Origin: Streptomyces bottropensis ATCC 25435
Lineage (GTDB): Bacteria; Actinomycetota; Actinomycetes; Streptomycetales; Streptomycetaceae
Direction: 5' to 3'
Length of the DNA stretch: 64,000 nucleotides
Assembly: GCF_000383595.1 (NCBI RefSeq)
Contig: NZ_KB911581.1
Location: forward strand, 7,895,519 to 7,959,518
Part shown: positions 52,267-61,458 of the stretch, piece by piece
Layout: each line of letters begins with the position of its first letter
How positions within the stretch are numbered: position 1 is the first letter of the stretch
The notes under the pieces: model-generated
The model's database searches: none
Told to the model about the DNA's origin: nothing
What the model saw: only the letters and a program-made list of their open reading frames with translations
Program-made: the position numbers and the translations under genes

Positions 52267-54105
52267 TCACCCCGGATAGACCGGCGCCGACCCTTCCTTG
52301 ACGACCGTCTGCCACTGCTCCCCCGGGGACAGCCGGACGATCCCGTCGGCCGAGTGCGCGACCAGCGGCTGGCTCTCGTCCTCGGACGCGGCGATCTCCT
52401 CCACACCCGTGAGCGCGGAGGGCCCGGAACCCGGTGCGGGGGAGCCGTCGACCCGGACGTACCGCATCTGCTGCACGCCGCCGGATTCGCGCCCCACGAC
52501 CACGAGTTGGCTGTCGCCCGCCCACGACATGGCGGTGACGTCCTCCAGGTCCGGTGTCACGGACCGCAGTTCGACGATCGAGACGGTGGTGCTCTCCGCG
52601 TCCGCGTCCCGCTCGATGCGCCCGATGTACAGCGCCCGCTTGCCCTCGCTCTTCAGGATCAGCGCCACCCGCACCCCGTCGGCGGCCACCCGGACCGCCT
52701 CGATCCGCCCGTCGAGGTTGGGCGTCCTGACCTCCAGCGGCTCACCCATGCCGTCCGCCAGGACGAGCAGCCGGGGCTTCTCCGGGTCGCGGTCCGCCAC
52801 CCACAGATCGCCCCGACCGTCCCAACTGGGAGTCGTCAGCCGGTCCTTCGCGGTGGCACCGGCGCTGCTCAGCACCGGGTCGCCGACCGAGGAACCCGCC
52901 GTCAGCGGCGCCACGTACAGCTCGCTCCCGTCGGCCGACACACCGGCCGCCCGCTCCTCGTCACGCGAGACGGCGGCGGAGCGCAACTGCTTCTCGCCGT
53001 CACCGAGCGCGCCGGGAACGGCCGTCGGCGTGGTCGCCACGCCCCGCCCGGACAGCCGTACGAGCTTGTGGTCGCCGTCGATGAAGTACTCGAACTCCGC
53101 GGTCTTGCCGAAGTCGTGCGAGGCGACGACCTCGTCGACCGTGCTCTCGCCGAGCACGCACAACTGCGCGCCGGTCGACCCCTGCAGCTCCACCTCGTCC
53201 ACACCCGTGGGCATGTAGTCCTGCAAGGTGAACAGGAGCTGGGCGGCCATCTCCTTGCACCGGCTCGCCGAGACGTGGTCGGCCTTCTTGTTCAGCGGCA
53301 CGACCAGCCTGTTCTGGTCGTCGGGCGTCAGCGCCCTGGTGCCCTTCCTCAGGGCCGTACCGGACGGGAAGCTCGTCCTCGCGACCGGGTTGAGCCAGCT
53401 GGTGGGGCCCTGCAACAGGTCGCGGACCACCTGCGTCACCGGGTCGACCTGGCTGCGCACATAGACCGGGTCGGCGACGGTCCCCGGCTCACCGGACTGC
53501 GCGGCGGAGGTGAAGTAGTACTTGTTGATGGACTTGTAGTTGCGTTCGAAGTCCGACCGGCCGAGCACCACACCCGACGGCAGCCGGTCGATGCGCCACT
53601 GCCCGGTGTCCTTCACGCGCGTGAGGTGCACCTGCCTGCGGTACTCGCCGCTGGTGGGCGTGTACGCGTGCTGCTCGTCGACCCGGGCGACCCGTTCGCC
53701 GGACAGCTCGTACCGGTATACGTCGTCGTCGGGCCGGTCCCCCGTGGCCGGGGTGTAGGGGGTCGGGGCCTCGGCGAGGACCGTGGTCGACTCACCCGGA
53801 TCCCAGTCCTTGGCCGCGTCGCCGGTCAGGTACTTGCGTGCGGTCTCGTACCTGAGGTCGTCGCTGGTCAGCGCTTCCAGGAAGCCCTGCACGATCTCCT
53901 GCGGCTCGGCGTCCTCGGCGGGCGGCAGCGCGAAGACCCGCACCGGCGAGTCCGGCCTCGGGGTGGACTCGACATCACGCATGTCGCCGCTGTCCGGCAT
54001 CGAGGCGCACCCCGCCAGCAGGACGGCACAGACGCCGGCACTCCCGATCCGCACGGCCGCCCTCGTCGGACGCCTACGGCCGCCTTCCACGCGGTCAGCG
54101 CCCAC
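52267..54105 (-). CDS. lpqB: Lipoprotein LpqB, MtrAB accessory factor
   Basis: The 612-residue lipoprotein has its signal peptide ending in VLLAGC. Then come a helical N-terminal region (PQEIVQGFLEALTSDD), a GerMN-type domain (VVRDLLQGPTSWLNPVARTS, LTPDDQNRLVVPLN) and a beta-propeller-like C-terminal half (SWDGRGDLWVADRD). LpqB binds the extracytoplasmic part of MtrB and modulates MtrA phosphorylation. GTG at 54105 has GGGGGAGG six bases upstream and overlaps mtrB by 11 bases, so the three genes form one coupled operon. An in-frame start at 54177 would place 24 more residues inside mtrB and is not preferred. Confidence 0.96.
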   Translation of the reverse strand: MGADRVEGGRRRPTRAAVRIGSAGVCAVLLAGCASMPDSGDMRDVESTPRPDSPVRVFALPPAEDAEPQEIVQGFLEALTSDDLRYETARKYLTGDAAKDWDPGESTTVLAEAPTPYTPATGDRPDDDVYRYELSGERVARVDEQHAYTPTSGEYRRQVHLTRVKDTGQWRIDRLPSGVVLGRSDFERNYKSINKYYFTSAAQSGEPGTVADPVYVRSQVDPVTQVVRDLLQGPTSWLNPVARTSFPSGTALRKGTRALTPDDQNRLVVPLNKKADHVSASRCKEMAAQLLFTLQDYMPTGVDEVELQGSTGAQLCVLGESTVDEVVASHDFGKTAEFEYFIDGDHKLVRLSGRGVATTPTAVPGALGDGEKQLRSAAVSRDEERAAGVSADGSELYVAPLTAGSSVGDPVLSSAGATAKDRLTTPSWDGRGDLWVADRDPEKPRLLVLADGMGEPLEVRTPNLDGRIEAVRVAADGVRVALILKSEGKRALYIGRIERDADAESTTVSIVELRSVTPDLEDVTAMSWAGDSQLVVVGRESGGVQQMRYVRVDGSPAPGSGPSALTGVEEIAASEDESQPLVAHSADGIVRLSPGEQWQTVVKEGSAPVYPG

Positions 54106-56206
54106 GGAATGCCTCCCCCTGGTCGTGCTGCCGCTCCGGATCACTCTCGGTCGGCCTCTTCTCGGCCCGTCCCGCACCGCCGTCGGACCGCCGCGGGGGC
54201 GGAGCCACAGGCGATGCCGGAGGCGGTGTCGCGGACGGCGTCGCGGACGGTACGCCCGGCCGGGGCACCACGCGCGCGCCGTTGCCCGGCAGTGCCGTCG
54301 GATCCGCCGTGGGAGCCTGTCCGGCGCCCGACCGGGGCCCTATGGCCGTCCTCGCGACCCCCGGCTCACCGGCCTGCACCGGCACCGTGGCGAGCTTGCC
54401 GCCGCCCGCGAGCGGCAGACCCGCGTCGTTGAGTCCACGGTGGCGCCGGGAGTCCTTCGGCTCCAGGGGTATCGGGGACCCGCGCAGCGGCTCGTCCGCC
54501 GTCCTCGGCAGGGTGAGCCGGAACTGCGAACCGCCGCCCGGCTCGCCCCACGCCTGCAGCCAGCCCCCGTGCAGCCGGGCGTCCTCCAGGGCGATGGACA
54601 GCCCCAGCCCCGTACCACCGGTGGTACGCGCGCGTGCCGGGTCCGCCCGCCAGAAACGGCTGAAGACCCGCGTCGCCTCCCCCGGCTTCAGTCCCACGCC
54701 GTGGTCGCGCACCGCGACCGCGACCGCGCCGCCCGCCGCCGCGAGCTTGACCACGACGTCCTTGCCCTCGCCGTGCTCCACGGCGTTGACCACGAGGTTG
54801 CGCAGCACCCGCTCCACCCGCCGGGCGTCGGCCTCGGCCACGACGGGCTGCTGGTCCCCCAGCACCCGTATCCGCGTCCCCTTGCGCTCCGCGAGCGGCT
54901 CAGCCCCGCTGACGACCTTCCGCACGACCTCGCGCAGGTCTATCGGCTCGGCCTCCAGAGCCGCCGCGCCCGCGTCGAACCGGCTGATCTCCAGCAGGTC
55001 CGCGAGCAGCGACTCGAACCGGTCCAACTGGTCGGCGAGCAGCTCGGCCGACCGCGCGGTGATCGGATCGAAGTCCACGCGCGCGTCATGGATGACGTCC
55101 GCCGCCATCCGGACGGTCGTCAGCGGCGTACGCAGCTCGTGCGACACGTCGGAGACGAACCGCCGCTGCATCCGTGACAGGTCCTCCAGCTGCTGGATCT
55201 TCAGCTGCAGGTTCTGCGCCATCTTGTTGAAGGCCTCGCCGAGCCGCGCGATGTCGTCCTCGCCGCTGACCTTCATCCGTTCCTGCAGCCGACCGGCGGA
55301 CAGCCGCTCGGCGATCCCGGCCGCCATCCGCACGGGCGTGACGACCTGCCGCACCACGAGCCAGGCGATGGCCCCGAGCAGCACGACGACGAACAGCCCG
55401 GCCGTCGCGAGCGTCCCCTTGACCAGGCTCAGGGACTTCTCCTCCTGGGTGAGCGGGAAGAGGTAGTACAGCTGGTACGGCTCGCTGTTGGGGTCGCTGA
55501 CCTGTTTGCCGATGATCAGCCCCGGCTCGGACGCCTCGCCGTTGTCGTAGTAGATCCGCGTGTAGCTCTGGACGGCGCTCGTGCCGTCGTCGACGCGCTC
55601 GCGCAGCTCCACGGGCACGCTGAGGTCCCACTGCACACCACCGGAGACACGCGGTCCGAGCCCGCCGGTCTCGCCGTCGGCGGAGGCGGGACTGAGCGTC
55701 ACGACGTCGAACGCGCCCTGGCCACCGCTGGAGAGCGAATTCACCAGGGTCGTCATCCACTCGACGACGTTCTGCACCCGGTCGCCGTCCGGGTCCGGGT
55801 TGTCGTTCCCGGCCGCGCTCGCCTCGCTGTCGGCCCGCTGCTCGGCGACCGTGAAGCCGCCGGCGGCCTGGCTCTGCGAGGCCTTGACCTTGGCGTCCAG
55901 CAGTCCGTTGCGGACCTGCCCGATGACGACGAAACCCAGCAGCGACACGACGCTGAGCGACATCAGCAGCGTCGTCACGACGATCCTGAGCTGGATGTTG
56001 CGCCGCCACAACCGCATCACGGGCAGCAACGGGCGGCGCACCCAGCGCATGAACAGCCTCAGGACCGGGCTGCCCTGGACTCCGCCCTGGAGCAATCCGC
56101 CCTCCAGCAGACGCCCCCATCCGGAACCCGACGTCTTCCGGCCGACAGGCCGCTCCGCGCGGGTCCCCGGCTGGCCGGGCGCCGAAGCGGCACTGTCACC
56201 GGACAT
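54095..56206 (-). CDS. mtrB: Sensor histidine kinase MtrB
   Basis: The 703-residue protein has a cytoplasmic N-terminus, a first membrane helix (VVTTLLMSLSVVSLLGFVVI) and an extracellular sensor of about 200 residues. A second helix follows (LATAGLFVVVLLGAIAWLVV), then HAMP, then HisKA with phospho-acceptor FVSDVSHELRTPLTTVRMAA. The ATPase domain has N box RNLVVNAVEHG, G1 VRDHGVGLKPGE and G2 GGTGLGLSIALEDA. A long Pro/Ala/Gly tail after the ATPase domain (from about residue 560) is typical of Streptomyces MtrB. The ATG overlaps the mtrA stop region by one codon; a GTG at 56239 is possible. It couples wall state and development to MtrA. Confidence 0.97.
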   Translation of the reverse strand: MSGDSAASAPGQPGTRAERPVGRKTSGSGWGRLLEGGLLQGGVQGSPVLRLFMRWVRRPLLPVMRLWRRNIQLRIVVTTLLMSLSVVSLLGFVVIGQVRNGLLDAKVKASQSQAAGGFTVAEQRADSEASAAGNDNPDPDGDRVQNVVEWMTTLVNSLSSGGQGAFDVVTLSPASADGETGGLGPRVSGGVQWDLSVPVELRERVDDGTSAVQSYTRIYYDNGEASEPGLIIGKQVSDPNSEPYQLYYLFPLTQEEKSLSLVKGTLATAGLFVVVLLGAIAWLVVRQVVTPVRMAAGIAERLSAGRLQERMKVSGEDDIARLGEAFNKMAQNLQLKIQQLEDLSRMQRRFVSDVSHELRTPLTTVRMAADVIHDARVDFDPITARSAELLADQLDRFESLLADLLEISRFDAGAAALEAEPIDLREVVRKVVSGAEPLAERKGTRIRVLGDQQPVVAEADARRVERVLRNLVVNAVEHGEGKDVVVKLAAAGGAVAVAVRDHGVGLKPGEATRVFSRFWRADPARARTTGGTGLGLSIALEDARLHGGWLQAWGEPGGGSQFRLTLPRTADEPLRGSPIPLEPKDSRRHRGLNDAGLPLAGGGKLATVPVQAGEPGVARTAIGPRSGAGQAPTADPTALPGNGARVVPRPGVPSATPSATPPPASPVAPPPRRSDGGAGRAEKRPTESDPERQHDQGEAFRGR

Positions 56207-56207
56207 G

Positions 56208-56885
56208 TCAGCTGGGCCCTGCCTTGTATCCGACACCACGGACGGTCACCACGATCTCCGGCCGCTCCGGGTCCTTCTCCACCTTGGAGCGCAGCCGCTG
56301 CACATGCACGTTCACCAGACGGGTGTCCGCCGCGTGGCGGTACCCCCAGACCTGCTCCAGCAGGACCTCCCGGGTGAACACCTGCCACGGCTTGCGCGCC
56401 AGCGCGACCAGCAGATCGAACTCCAGCGGCGTCAGCGCGATCGACTGCCCCTCACGCTTCACCGAGTGCCCGGCCACGTCGATGACCAGGTCACCTATGG
56501 CGAGCTGCTCCGGCGCCGGTTCCTCCGACCGCCGCAGACGTGCCCGGATCCGGGCCACCAGCTCCTTCGGCTTGAACGGCTTCACGATGTAGTCATCCGC
56601 GCCCGACTCCAGGCCGACCACCACATCGACGGTGTCGCTCTTGGCCGTGAGCATCACGATCGGCACCCCGGACTCCGCCCTGATCAGACGGCACACCTCG
56701 ATCCCGTCCCGGCCCGGCAGCATCAGATCCAGCAGCACCAGATCCGGTTTGGCCTCACGGAACGCGGCCAGCGCCTTGTCGCCGTCGGCTACGAAAGACG
56801 GCTCAAAACCTTCACCACGCAACACAATGCCGAGCATCTCGGCCAGTGCGGTGTCGTCGTCGACGACAAGGACTCGTCCCTTCAT
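56208..56885 (-). CDS. mtrA: Response regulator MtrA (OmpR family)
   Basis: The 225-residue regulator has the receiver domain MKGRVLVVDDDTALAEMLGI, phospho-acceptor LLDLMLPG (Asp53), MLTAKSD and IVKPFKPKEL. The winged helix follows (LTPLEFDLLVALARKPWQVF, ADTRLVNVHVQRLRSKVE). MtrA controls DNA replication, wall remodelling and, in Streptomyces, development and antibiotic genes. ATG codons at 56894 and 56897 are alternative starts. The distance to the mtnA stop is only 8-20 bases, so mtrA may be read from an mtnA transcript as well as its own promoter. GTNAC motifs in the 3' end of mtnA suggest autoregulation. Confidence 0.97.
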   Translation of the reverse strand: MKGRVLVVDDDTALAEMLGIVLRGEGFEPSFVADGDKALAAFREAKPDLVLLDLMLPGRDGIEVCRLIRAESGVPIVMLTAKSDTVDVVVGLESGADDYIVKPFKPKELVARIRARLRRSEEPAPEQLAIGDLVIDVAGHSVKREGQSIALTPLEFDLLVALARKPWQVFTREVLLEQVWGYRHAADTRLVNVHVQRLRSKVEKDPERPEIVVTVRGVGYKAGPS

Positions 56886-56905
56886 GAATGCCATCATCCC
56901 ATTAA

Positions 56906-58051
56906 CTAAATCGTTACCTGGCGTGACCTGTCACACAGCTCGGCAAGCGCATCAGCGGTCACGGGCGACACAGCCCCTTCCTCGGTGACGATCGCCGTCA
57001 CCAACTCGGGCGGCGTCACGTCGAACGCCGGGTTGTACGCCTGGGTCCCCAGGGGTGCCACCGCGATCCCACCTCCCGCCTCTGCTCCCGCCCTCGGGAC
57101 CTGAGGTGCCGTGATCTCCGTCACCTCGTGCCCCGCGCGCTGTTCCACCTCTATGGACGCCCCGTCCGGGGTGTCCACATCCACCGTCGTCAGCGGCGCC
57201 ACCACGATGAACGGCACGTGGTGGTACCGGGCGAGCACCGCGAGCGGATAGGTCCCGACCTTGTTCGCCACCGATCCGTCGGCGGCGATCCGGTCGGCGC
57301 CCACCAGCACCGCGTCCACCTCTCCGGCCGCGAACAGCGAGCCCGCGGCATTGTCCGTGAGCAAGGTGTACGCCATTCCGCTGCGCGCCGCCTCATAGGC
57401 GGTCAACCGGGCACCCTGCAGCAACGGCCGCGTCTCGTCCACCCAGAGCCTCCGCAGCCGCCCCACCCGGTGCGCGGCCAGCGCCACCGCGAACGCCGTG
57501 CCCTCGCCGCCCGACACCAGCGCCCCGGTGTTGCAGTGCGTGAGCACCCGGTGCCCGCCGCCCGGCAGCAGCTCGTCGAGCAGCGCCAGACCGTGCGCGG
57601 CCATCCGGGAGCTGGCCTCGGCGTCCTCCCGGTGCAGCGCCCGCGCGGCGGCGAGCGCCGCCTCGGCGGCCCGCTTCTGGTCGCCCGTCCGGCCGAGCTC
57701 GGCCCGGTGCGCGGCCCGCGCCCGGCGCACACCCACCGCGAGGTTCACCGCGGTGGGCCGGGCGCCCTCCAGCGCCTCGGCGGCGTCCTCCACGTCGAAC
57801 CCGCGTACGGCGGCGAGCGCGACGCCGTACGCCCCGGCGATCCCCAGCAACGGCGCCCCGCGCACGGCGAGGACACGGATCGCCTCCACCAGCGCGGGCG
57901 CGTCCGTGCACACCAGCTCGACCTCCTCGGCCGGAAGTCTCGTCTGGTCGAGGAGGACGAGGACGGGGCCCTCGGGCGGCTCGTCCCATCGGATCGCCGG
58001 TATCCCGGTCGGCCGGGTGCCGTCGCCGGATTGCGCGTACTGATCAGCCAT
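56906..58051 (-). CDS. mtnA: S-methyl-5-thioribose-1-phosphate isomerase
   Basis: The 381-residue enzyme of the methionine salvage pathway converts methylthioribose-1-phosphate to the ribulose form. Family blocks include RGAPLLGIAGAYGVAL, LTHCNTGALVSGGEGTA with the catalytic Cys, VDETRPLLQGARLTAYE, VLVGADRIAADGSVANKVGT with the catalytic Asp, and YNPAFDVTPPELVTAIVTE. The ATG at 58051 gives the usual length; the longer frame to 58426 crosses into the divergent promoter region. It precedes mtrA on the same strand by 8-20 bases, an arrangement also known in other Streptomyces. Confidence 0.95.
   Translation of the reverse strand: MADQYAQSGDGTRPTGIPAIRWDEPPEGPVLVLLDQTRLPAEEVELVCTDAPALVEAIRVLAVRGAPLLGIAGAYGVALAAVRGFDVEDAAEALEGARPTAVNLAVGVRRARAAHRAELGRTGDQKRAAEAALAAARALHREDAEASSRMAAHGLALLDELLPGGGHRVLTHCNTGALVSGGEGTAFAVALAAHRVGRLRRLWVDETRPLLQGARLTAYEAARSGMAYTLLTDNAAGSLFAAGEVDAVLVGADRIAADGSVANKVGTYPLAVLARYHHVPFIVVAPLTTVDVDTPDGASIEVEQRAGHEVTEITAPQVPRAGAEAGGGIAVAPLGTQAYNPAFDVTPPELVTAIVTEEGAVSPVTADALAELCDRSRQVTI
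56913..56934. promoter_or_regulatory. Candidate MtrA binding site within the mtnA 3' end
   Basis: GTTACC (56913-56918) and the palindrome GTGACCTGTCAC (56923-56934) give three GTNAC-type half-sites within 22 bases, just upstream of the mtrA start. MtrA in mycobacteria and Streptomyces recognises repeated GTNAC-type pentamers. The bases also encode the last residues of MtnA (CDRSRQVTI). Confidence 0.5.
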
Positions 58052-58191
58052 GCGGTCAGTCTGCCCCGTATCCGTCGGACAATTGAAGGTGCGCAGCGGA
58101 TACGGCCCCCGGTCACTTCGCGGAGACCGCGTGGCACGATGGGCGCCAACCCGCCGCCGCGACCGCGGACGAGCACCGTGAAGGAGCGACG

Positions 58192-59541
58192 ATGAAGGAC
58201 ACTCCGGGCTGGGCCTCGCCCGGATCCGCCCCCTCCGGCGGCCAGGAACCGGACCACCAGGACTCCGCGCAGCCGGCGGACCGGGCCGAAGCCGACCGCA
58301 CGCGGCCCGCGGACCACACCGGCGCCGACCAGACACCCCCGCAGTCCAAGTGGTCCAAGGAGCAGCCGCCGCCCGCCCAGTGGTCCGCTCCCACCCCGCA
58401 GGCCCCCGGCCGGACCCCGCCACCACCGCCCGGCCCGGGCTGGGGCGGCCACCCCGGATCCCAGCACCCCGGCCCCGGCGGCCGGCCCGGCTACGGCGCC
58501 CCCGGTCACGGCACTCCCGGCTGGGGCGGCGGCTGGGGCGGACCCCCGCCCGCGGCCAAGCCCGGCGTGATCCCGCTGCGCCCGCTCGGCATCGGCGAGA
58601 TCCTGGACGGCGCGGTCTCCACCATGCGCACGCACTGGCGCACGGTCCTCGGCATCTCCCTGGCCGTCGCGGTCCTCACCCAGATCGGAGTCATCCTGCT
58701 CCAGGGGTTCGTCCTCGACGACACCGCGAGCGCCGACGCCCTCAACGACCCCAGCGCCACCCCCGGTGAACTGGGCCGCGCCCTGGGCGACACCCTGCTG
58801 AGCACGTCCGTCGTCATGGTGATCTCCCTGCTGGGCACCATCATCGCGACGGCCCTGCTCACGACCGTGACCAGCCGCGCCGTCCTCGGCAGGTCGGTGA
58901 CCACCGCGGAGGCCTGGCGGGACGCCCGCCCGCAGCTCCTCAGGCTGGCGGGGCTGACCGTCCTGCTGCTCCTGATCGCCGCCCTGATCATGACCGTCGG
59001 CGTGCTGCCCGGCGTCCTCCTCGCCGCCGGCGGCTCCACCGGCGGAGGCGTCCTCCTCGCCCTCTTCGGCGGACTCGGCGGCTTCGTCCTCACCGTGTGG
59101 CTGATGATCCGCTTCTCGCTCGCCTCGCCCGCCCTGATGCTGGAGAAGCAGGGCGTCCGGAAGTCCCTCGGCCGCTCCGTCAAGCTGGTGCGCGGCTCCT
59201 GGTGGCGGGTCCTCGGCATCCAGCTCCTCGCCGCGATCATCGCCTACATCATCGCGTCGATCGTCGTGATCCCGTTCTCCTTCGCGGGCGCGGCCCTGGA
59301 CGGGGACGGCATCTCCGGCCTCCTCGCCACAGGCGGCACCACACTCGGCTGGACCTACCTCGTCATCAGCGGCGTCGGTGCGGTGATCGGATCCACCCTC
59401 ACCTTCCCGATCAGCGCGGGCGTCACCGTGCTGCTCTACATCGACCAGCGCATCCGCCGCGAGGCCCTCGACCTCGAACTGGGCCGCGCCGCCGGCCTCC
59501 AGGGCTACGGCGACGCCCCGGGCGCCACCCCGGGGAGCTGA
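58192..59541 (+). CDS. Polytopic membrane protein, GPDPase-membrane-domain-like
   Basis: The 449-residue protein starts at ATG after GAAGGAG. The first 125 residues are a disordered Pro/Gly/Gln-rich cytoplasmic tail. PGVIPLRPLGIGEILDGAVS then opens the membrane domain, with at least six helices (TVLGISLAVAVLTQIGVILL, LTVLLLLIAALIMTVGVLPG, GIQLLAAIIAYIIASIVVIP). The ILDGA and GVRKSLGRSVKLVRGSWWRV blocks are those of actinobacterial proteins annotated with a glycerophosphodiester phosphodiesterase membrane domain, but no phosphodiesterase catalytic domain is attached. It leads a tight five-gene operon with DUF4129, DUF4350, MoxR and DUF58 genes. Confidence 0.85.
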   Translation: MKDTPGWASPGSAPSGGQEPDHQDSAQPADRAEADRTRPADHTGADQTPPQSKWSKEQPPPAQWSAPTPQAPGRTPPPPPGPGWGGHPGSQHPGPGGRPGYGAPGHGTPGWGGGWGGPPPAAKPGVIPLRPLGIGEILDGAVSTMRTHWRTVLGISLAVAVLTQIGVILLQGFVLDDTASADALNDPSATPGELGRALGDTLLSTSVVMVISLLGTIIATALLTTVTSRAVLGRSVTTAEAWRDARPQLLRLAGLTVLLLLIAALIMTVGVLPGVLLAAGGSTGGGVLLALFGGLGGFVLTVWLMIRFSLASPALMLEKQGVRKSLGRSVKLVRGSWWRVLGIQLLAAIIAYIIASIVVIPFSFAGAALDGDGISGLLATGGTTLGWTYLVISGVGAVIGSTLTFPISAGVTVLLYIDQRIRREALDLELGRAAGLQGYGDAPGATPGS

Positions 59542-59545
59542 TGGG

Positions 59546-60271
59546 GTGAGCCTGGCGGGGGGAGCACTGACAGCCGTACCGATGGCGTGGCGCTCGGCGG
59601 ACGAGCCGCCCCTCACCCTCCCGCGCGACCCCGCGCGGGAGGCGGCGCGCCGCGAGCTGTCCAAGGGCATGTACCACCAGAACGACCCCAGTTGGTACGA
59701 GCGCGCGATGGACGCCTTCTGGGAGTGGCTCGACAAGGTGTTGGGCGCCGCCTCGGCCGCCACCCCGGGCGGCCCGCTCGGCCTCGTCGTCATCGTCCTG
59801 GCCGTACTGGCCCTCCTCGGAGCCCTGTGGTGGCGCCTCGGCACCCCACGCCGCGCCGCCGCCTCCGCCACCGCGCTCTTCGACGACCGCCCCCGCAGCG
59901 CCGCCGAACACCGGGCGGCCGCCGAGGCGCGGGCCGCCCAGGGCCACTGGAACCAGGCCGTCCAGGAACGCATGCGCGCCGTCGTCCGCTCCCTGGAGGA
60001 ACGCGCCCTGCTCGACGCACGCCCCGGCCGCACCGCCGACGAGGCCGCCTCCGAAGCGGGCTCGGCGCTCCCCGCCCACGCGGACCGACTGCGCGCCGCC
60101 GCCCGGGACTTCGACGATGTCACGTACGGCGGCCGATCCGCGTCCGAGGAAACGTACCTCCGGCTCGCCGCCCTCGACACCGACCTGGAACGCACCAGGC
60201 CCGCACTGGCGGGCAGCGCCCCCGCCACCGCGGACACGGCCCTCGGCACCCGACCGGGAGCCGCCGAATGA
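59546..60271 (+). CDS. DUF4129 domain-containing membrane protein
   Basis: The 241-residue protein has GTG start four bases after the previous stop. It opens with PLTLPRDPAREAARRELSKG, a short helical segment (SWYERAMDAFWEWLDK), one membrane helix (GLVVIVLAVLALLGALWW) and a cytoplasmic DUF4129 helical domain (VRSLEERALLDARPGRTADE, DFDDVTYGGR). DUF4129 proteins are encoded with MoxR/DUF58 genes and are thought to be membrane partners of that system. ATGA overlap with the next gene shows translational coupling. Confidence 0.9.
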   Translation: MSLAGGALTAVPMAWRSADEPPLTLPRDPAREAARRELSKGMYHQNDPSWYERAMDAFWEWLDKVLGAASAATPGGPLGLVVIVLAVLALLGALWWRLGTPRRAAASATALFDDRPRSAAEHRAAAEARAAQGHWNQAVQERMRAVVRSLEERALLDARPGRTADEAASEAGSALPAHADRLRAAARDFDDVTYGGRSASEETYLRLAALDTDLERTRPALAGSAPATADTALGTRPGAAE

Positions 60272-61458
60272 CCACCGGGGCCACGCATCCGTCCACCTCG
60301 GCCTCGCCCACGGCCCGTCAGGTGTGGACCCGCGCGCGCGGGATCGTCCTCGCGGCGGTGATCCTCCTGGCGGCGGCCACCGTGATCGCCGTGATCCGCT
60401 CCGGCGCCGAACACGGCCGCCTGGATCCGCGCTCCGCCGACACCGACGGCAGCCGCGCGATCGCCGAACTCCTCGACGACCGGGGCGTGTCCACCCGGCT
60501 GGTCACCACCCTCGACCGGGCGAGCACCGCCGCAGGTGCCGACACCACCCTCCTGGTCGCCGCCCCGGACCTGCTGACCGACGCCCAGCAGAACCGCCTG
60601 CGCGCGGCGACCGAGAACTCCGGCGGACGCACGGTCCTGGTGGCCCCCGGCTCCCCGTCGGTGAGCACCCTCGCCCCCGGCGTCACCGCCGACGCCGCCC
60701 TCAGCCTGGACTCCACCCTCAGGCCCCGCTGCGAACTGCCCGCCGCCCGCCGCGCGGGCAGCGCCGACACCGGCGGGATCCGCTACGACGTCACCGCGGG
60801 CGCGGCCGACACCTGCTACCCGGAGAACGGCCTGCCGACCCTGGTGCGCGTCCCGGCCGCCGAGGGCAACGGCGACACCGTCGTCCTCGGCGCCCCCGAC
60901 ATCCTCCTCAACAGCAGCCTCGACGAGCAGGGCAACGCCTCCCTCGCCCTTCAACTCCTCGGCTCGCGCCCCCATGTGGTCTGGTACCTCCCCTCGCTCG
61001 CCGACTCGGCCCCCGACGCGGGCAACCGCAGCTTCATCGACCTGCTCCCCTCGGGCTGGCTCTGGGGCACCCTGCAGCTCTTCCTCGCCGGCGCCCTCGC
61101 GGCCTTCTGGCGGGCACGCCGATTCGGCCCCCTGGTGCCCGAGAGACTCCCCGTCGCGATCCGCGCCTCCGAAACCGTCGAAGGCCGCGCCCGCCTCTAC
61201 CGCAAGGCCGACGCCCGCGACCGCGCGGCCGCCGCTCTTCGCTCCACCACCCGCACCCGCCTCGCCCTCCTCGTCGGCGTCCCCGTCTCCCGGGCACACA
61301 CGCCCGAGGCCCTGCTCCCCGCTCTGTCCGCCCACCTCCACGGCGACGGACAGCCCCTGCACCCCCTCCTCTTCGGCCCGCCGCCCGGCGACGACAGGGC
61401 CCTGATCGCCCTCACCGACCAACTCGACGCCCTCGAAAGAGAGGTACGCCGTTCATGA
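60268..61458 (+). CDS. DUF4350 domain-containing membrane protein
   Basis: The 396-residue protein starts inside the preceding stop (ATGA). An N-terminal helix (GIVLAAVILLAAATVIAVI) is followed by an extracytoplasmic alpha/beta domain (DTDGSRAIAELLDDRGVSTR, TTLLVAAPDLLTDAQQNRLR, DTVVLGAPDILLN). A second helix (GTLQLFLAGALAAFWRARRF) then leads to a cytoplasmic tail. This is the standard DUF4350 layout, resembling a glutamine-amidotransferase-like sensor fold outside the membrane. The function is unknown, but it is always near MoxR ATPase genes. It overlaps the MoxR gene by 4 bases. Confidence 0.9.
   Translation: MTTGATHPSTSASPTARQVWTRARGIVLAAVILLAAATVIAVIRSGAEHGRLDPRSADTDGSRAIAELLDDRGVSTRLVTTLDRASTAAGADTTLLVAAPDLLTDAQQNRLRAATENSGGRTVLVAPGSPSVSTLAPGVTADAALSLDSTLRPRCELPAARRAGSADTGGIRYDVTAGAADTCYPENGLPTLVRVPAAEGNGDTVVLGAPDILLNSSLDEQGNASLALQLLGSRPHVVWYLPSLADSAPDAGNRSFIDLLPSGWLWGTLQLFLAGALAAFWRARRFGPLVPERLPVAIRASETVEGRARLYRKADARDRAAAALRSTTRTRLALLVGVPVSRAHTPEALLPALSAHLHGDGQPLHPLLFGPPPGDDRALIALTDQLDALEREVRRS

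Noticed and set aside
57745..61422. 1225-residue minus-strand frame over the DUF4129-DUF4350 operon and part of mtnA
   Set aside because: Gly/Glu/Arg-rich shadow; the opposing genes have clear families and coupled starts.
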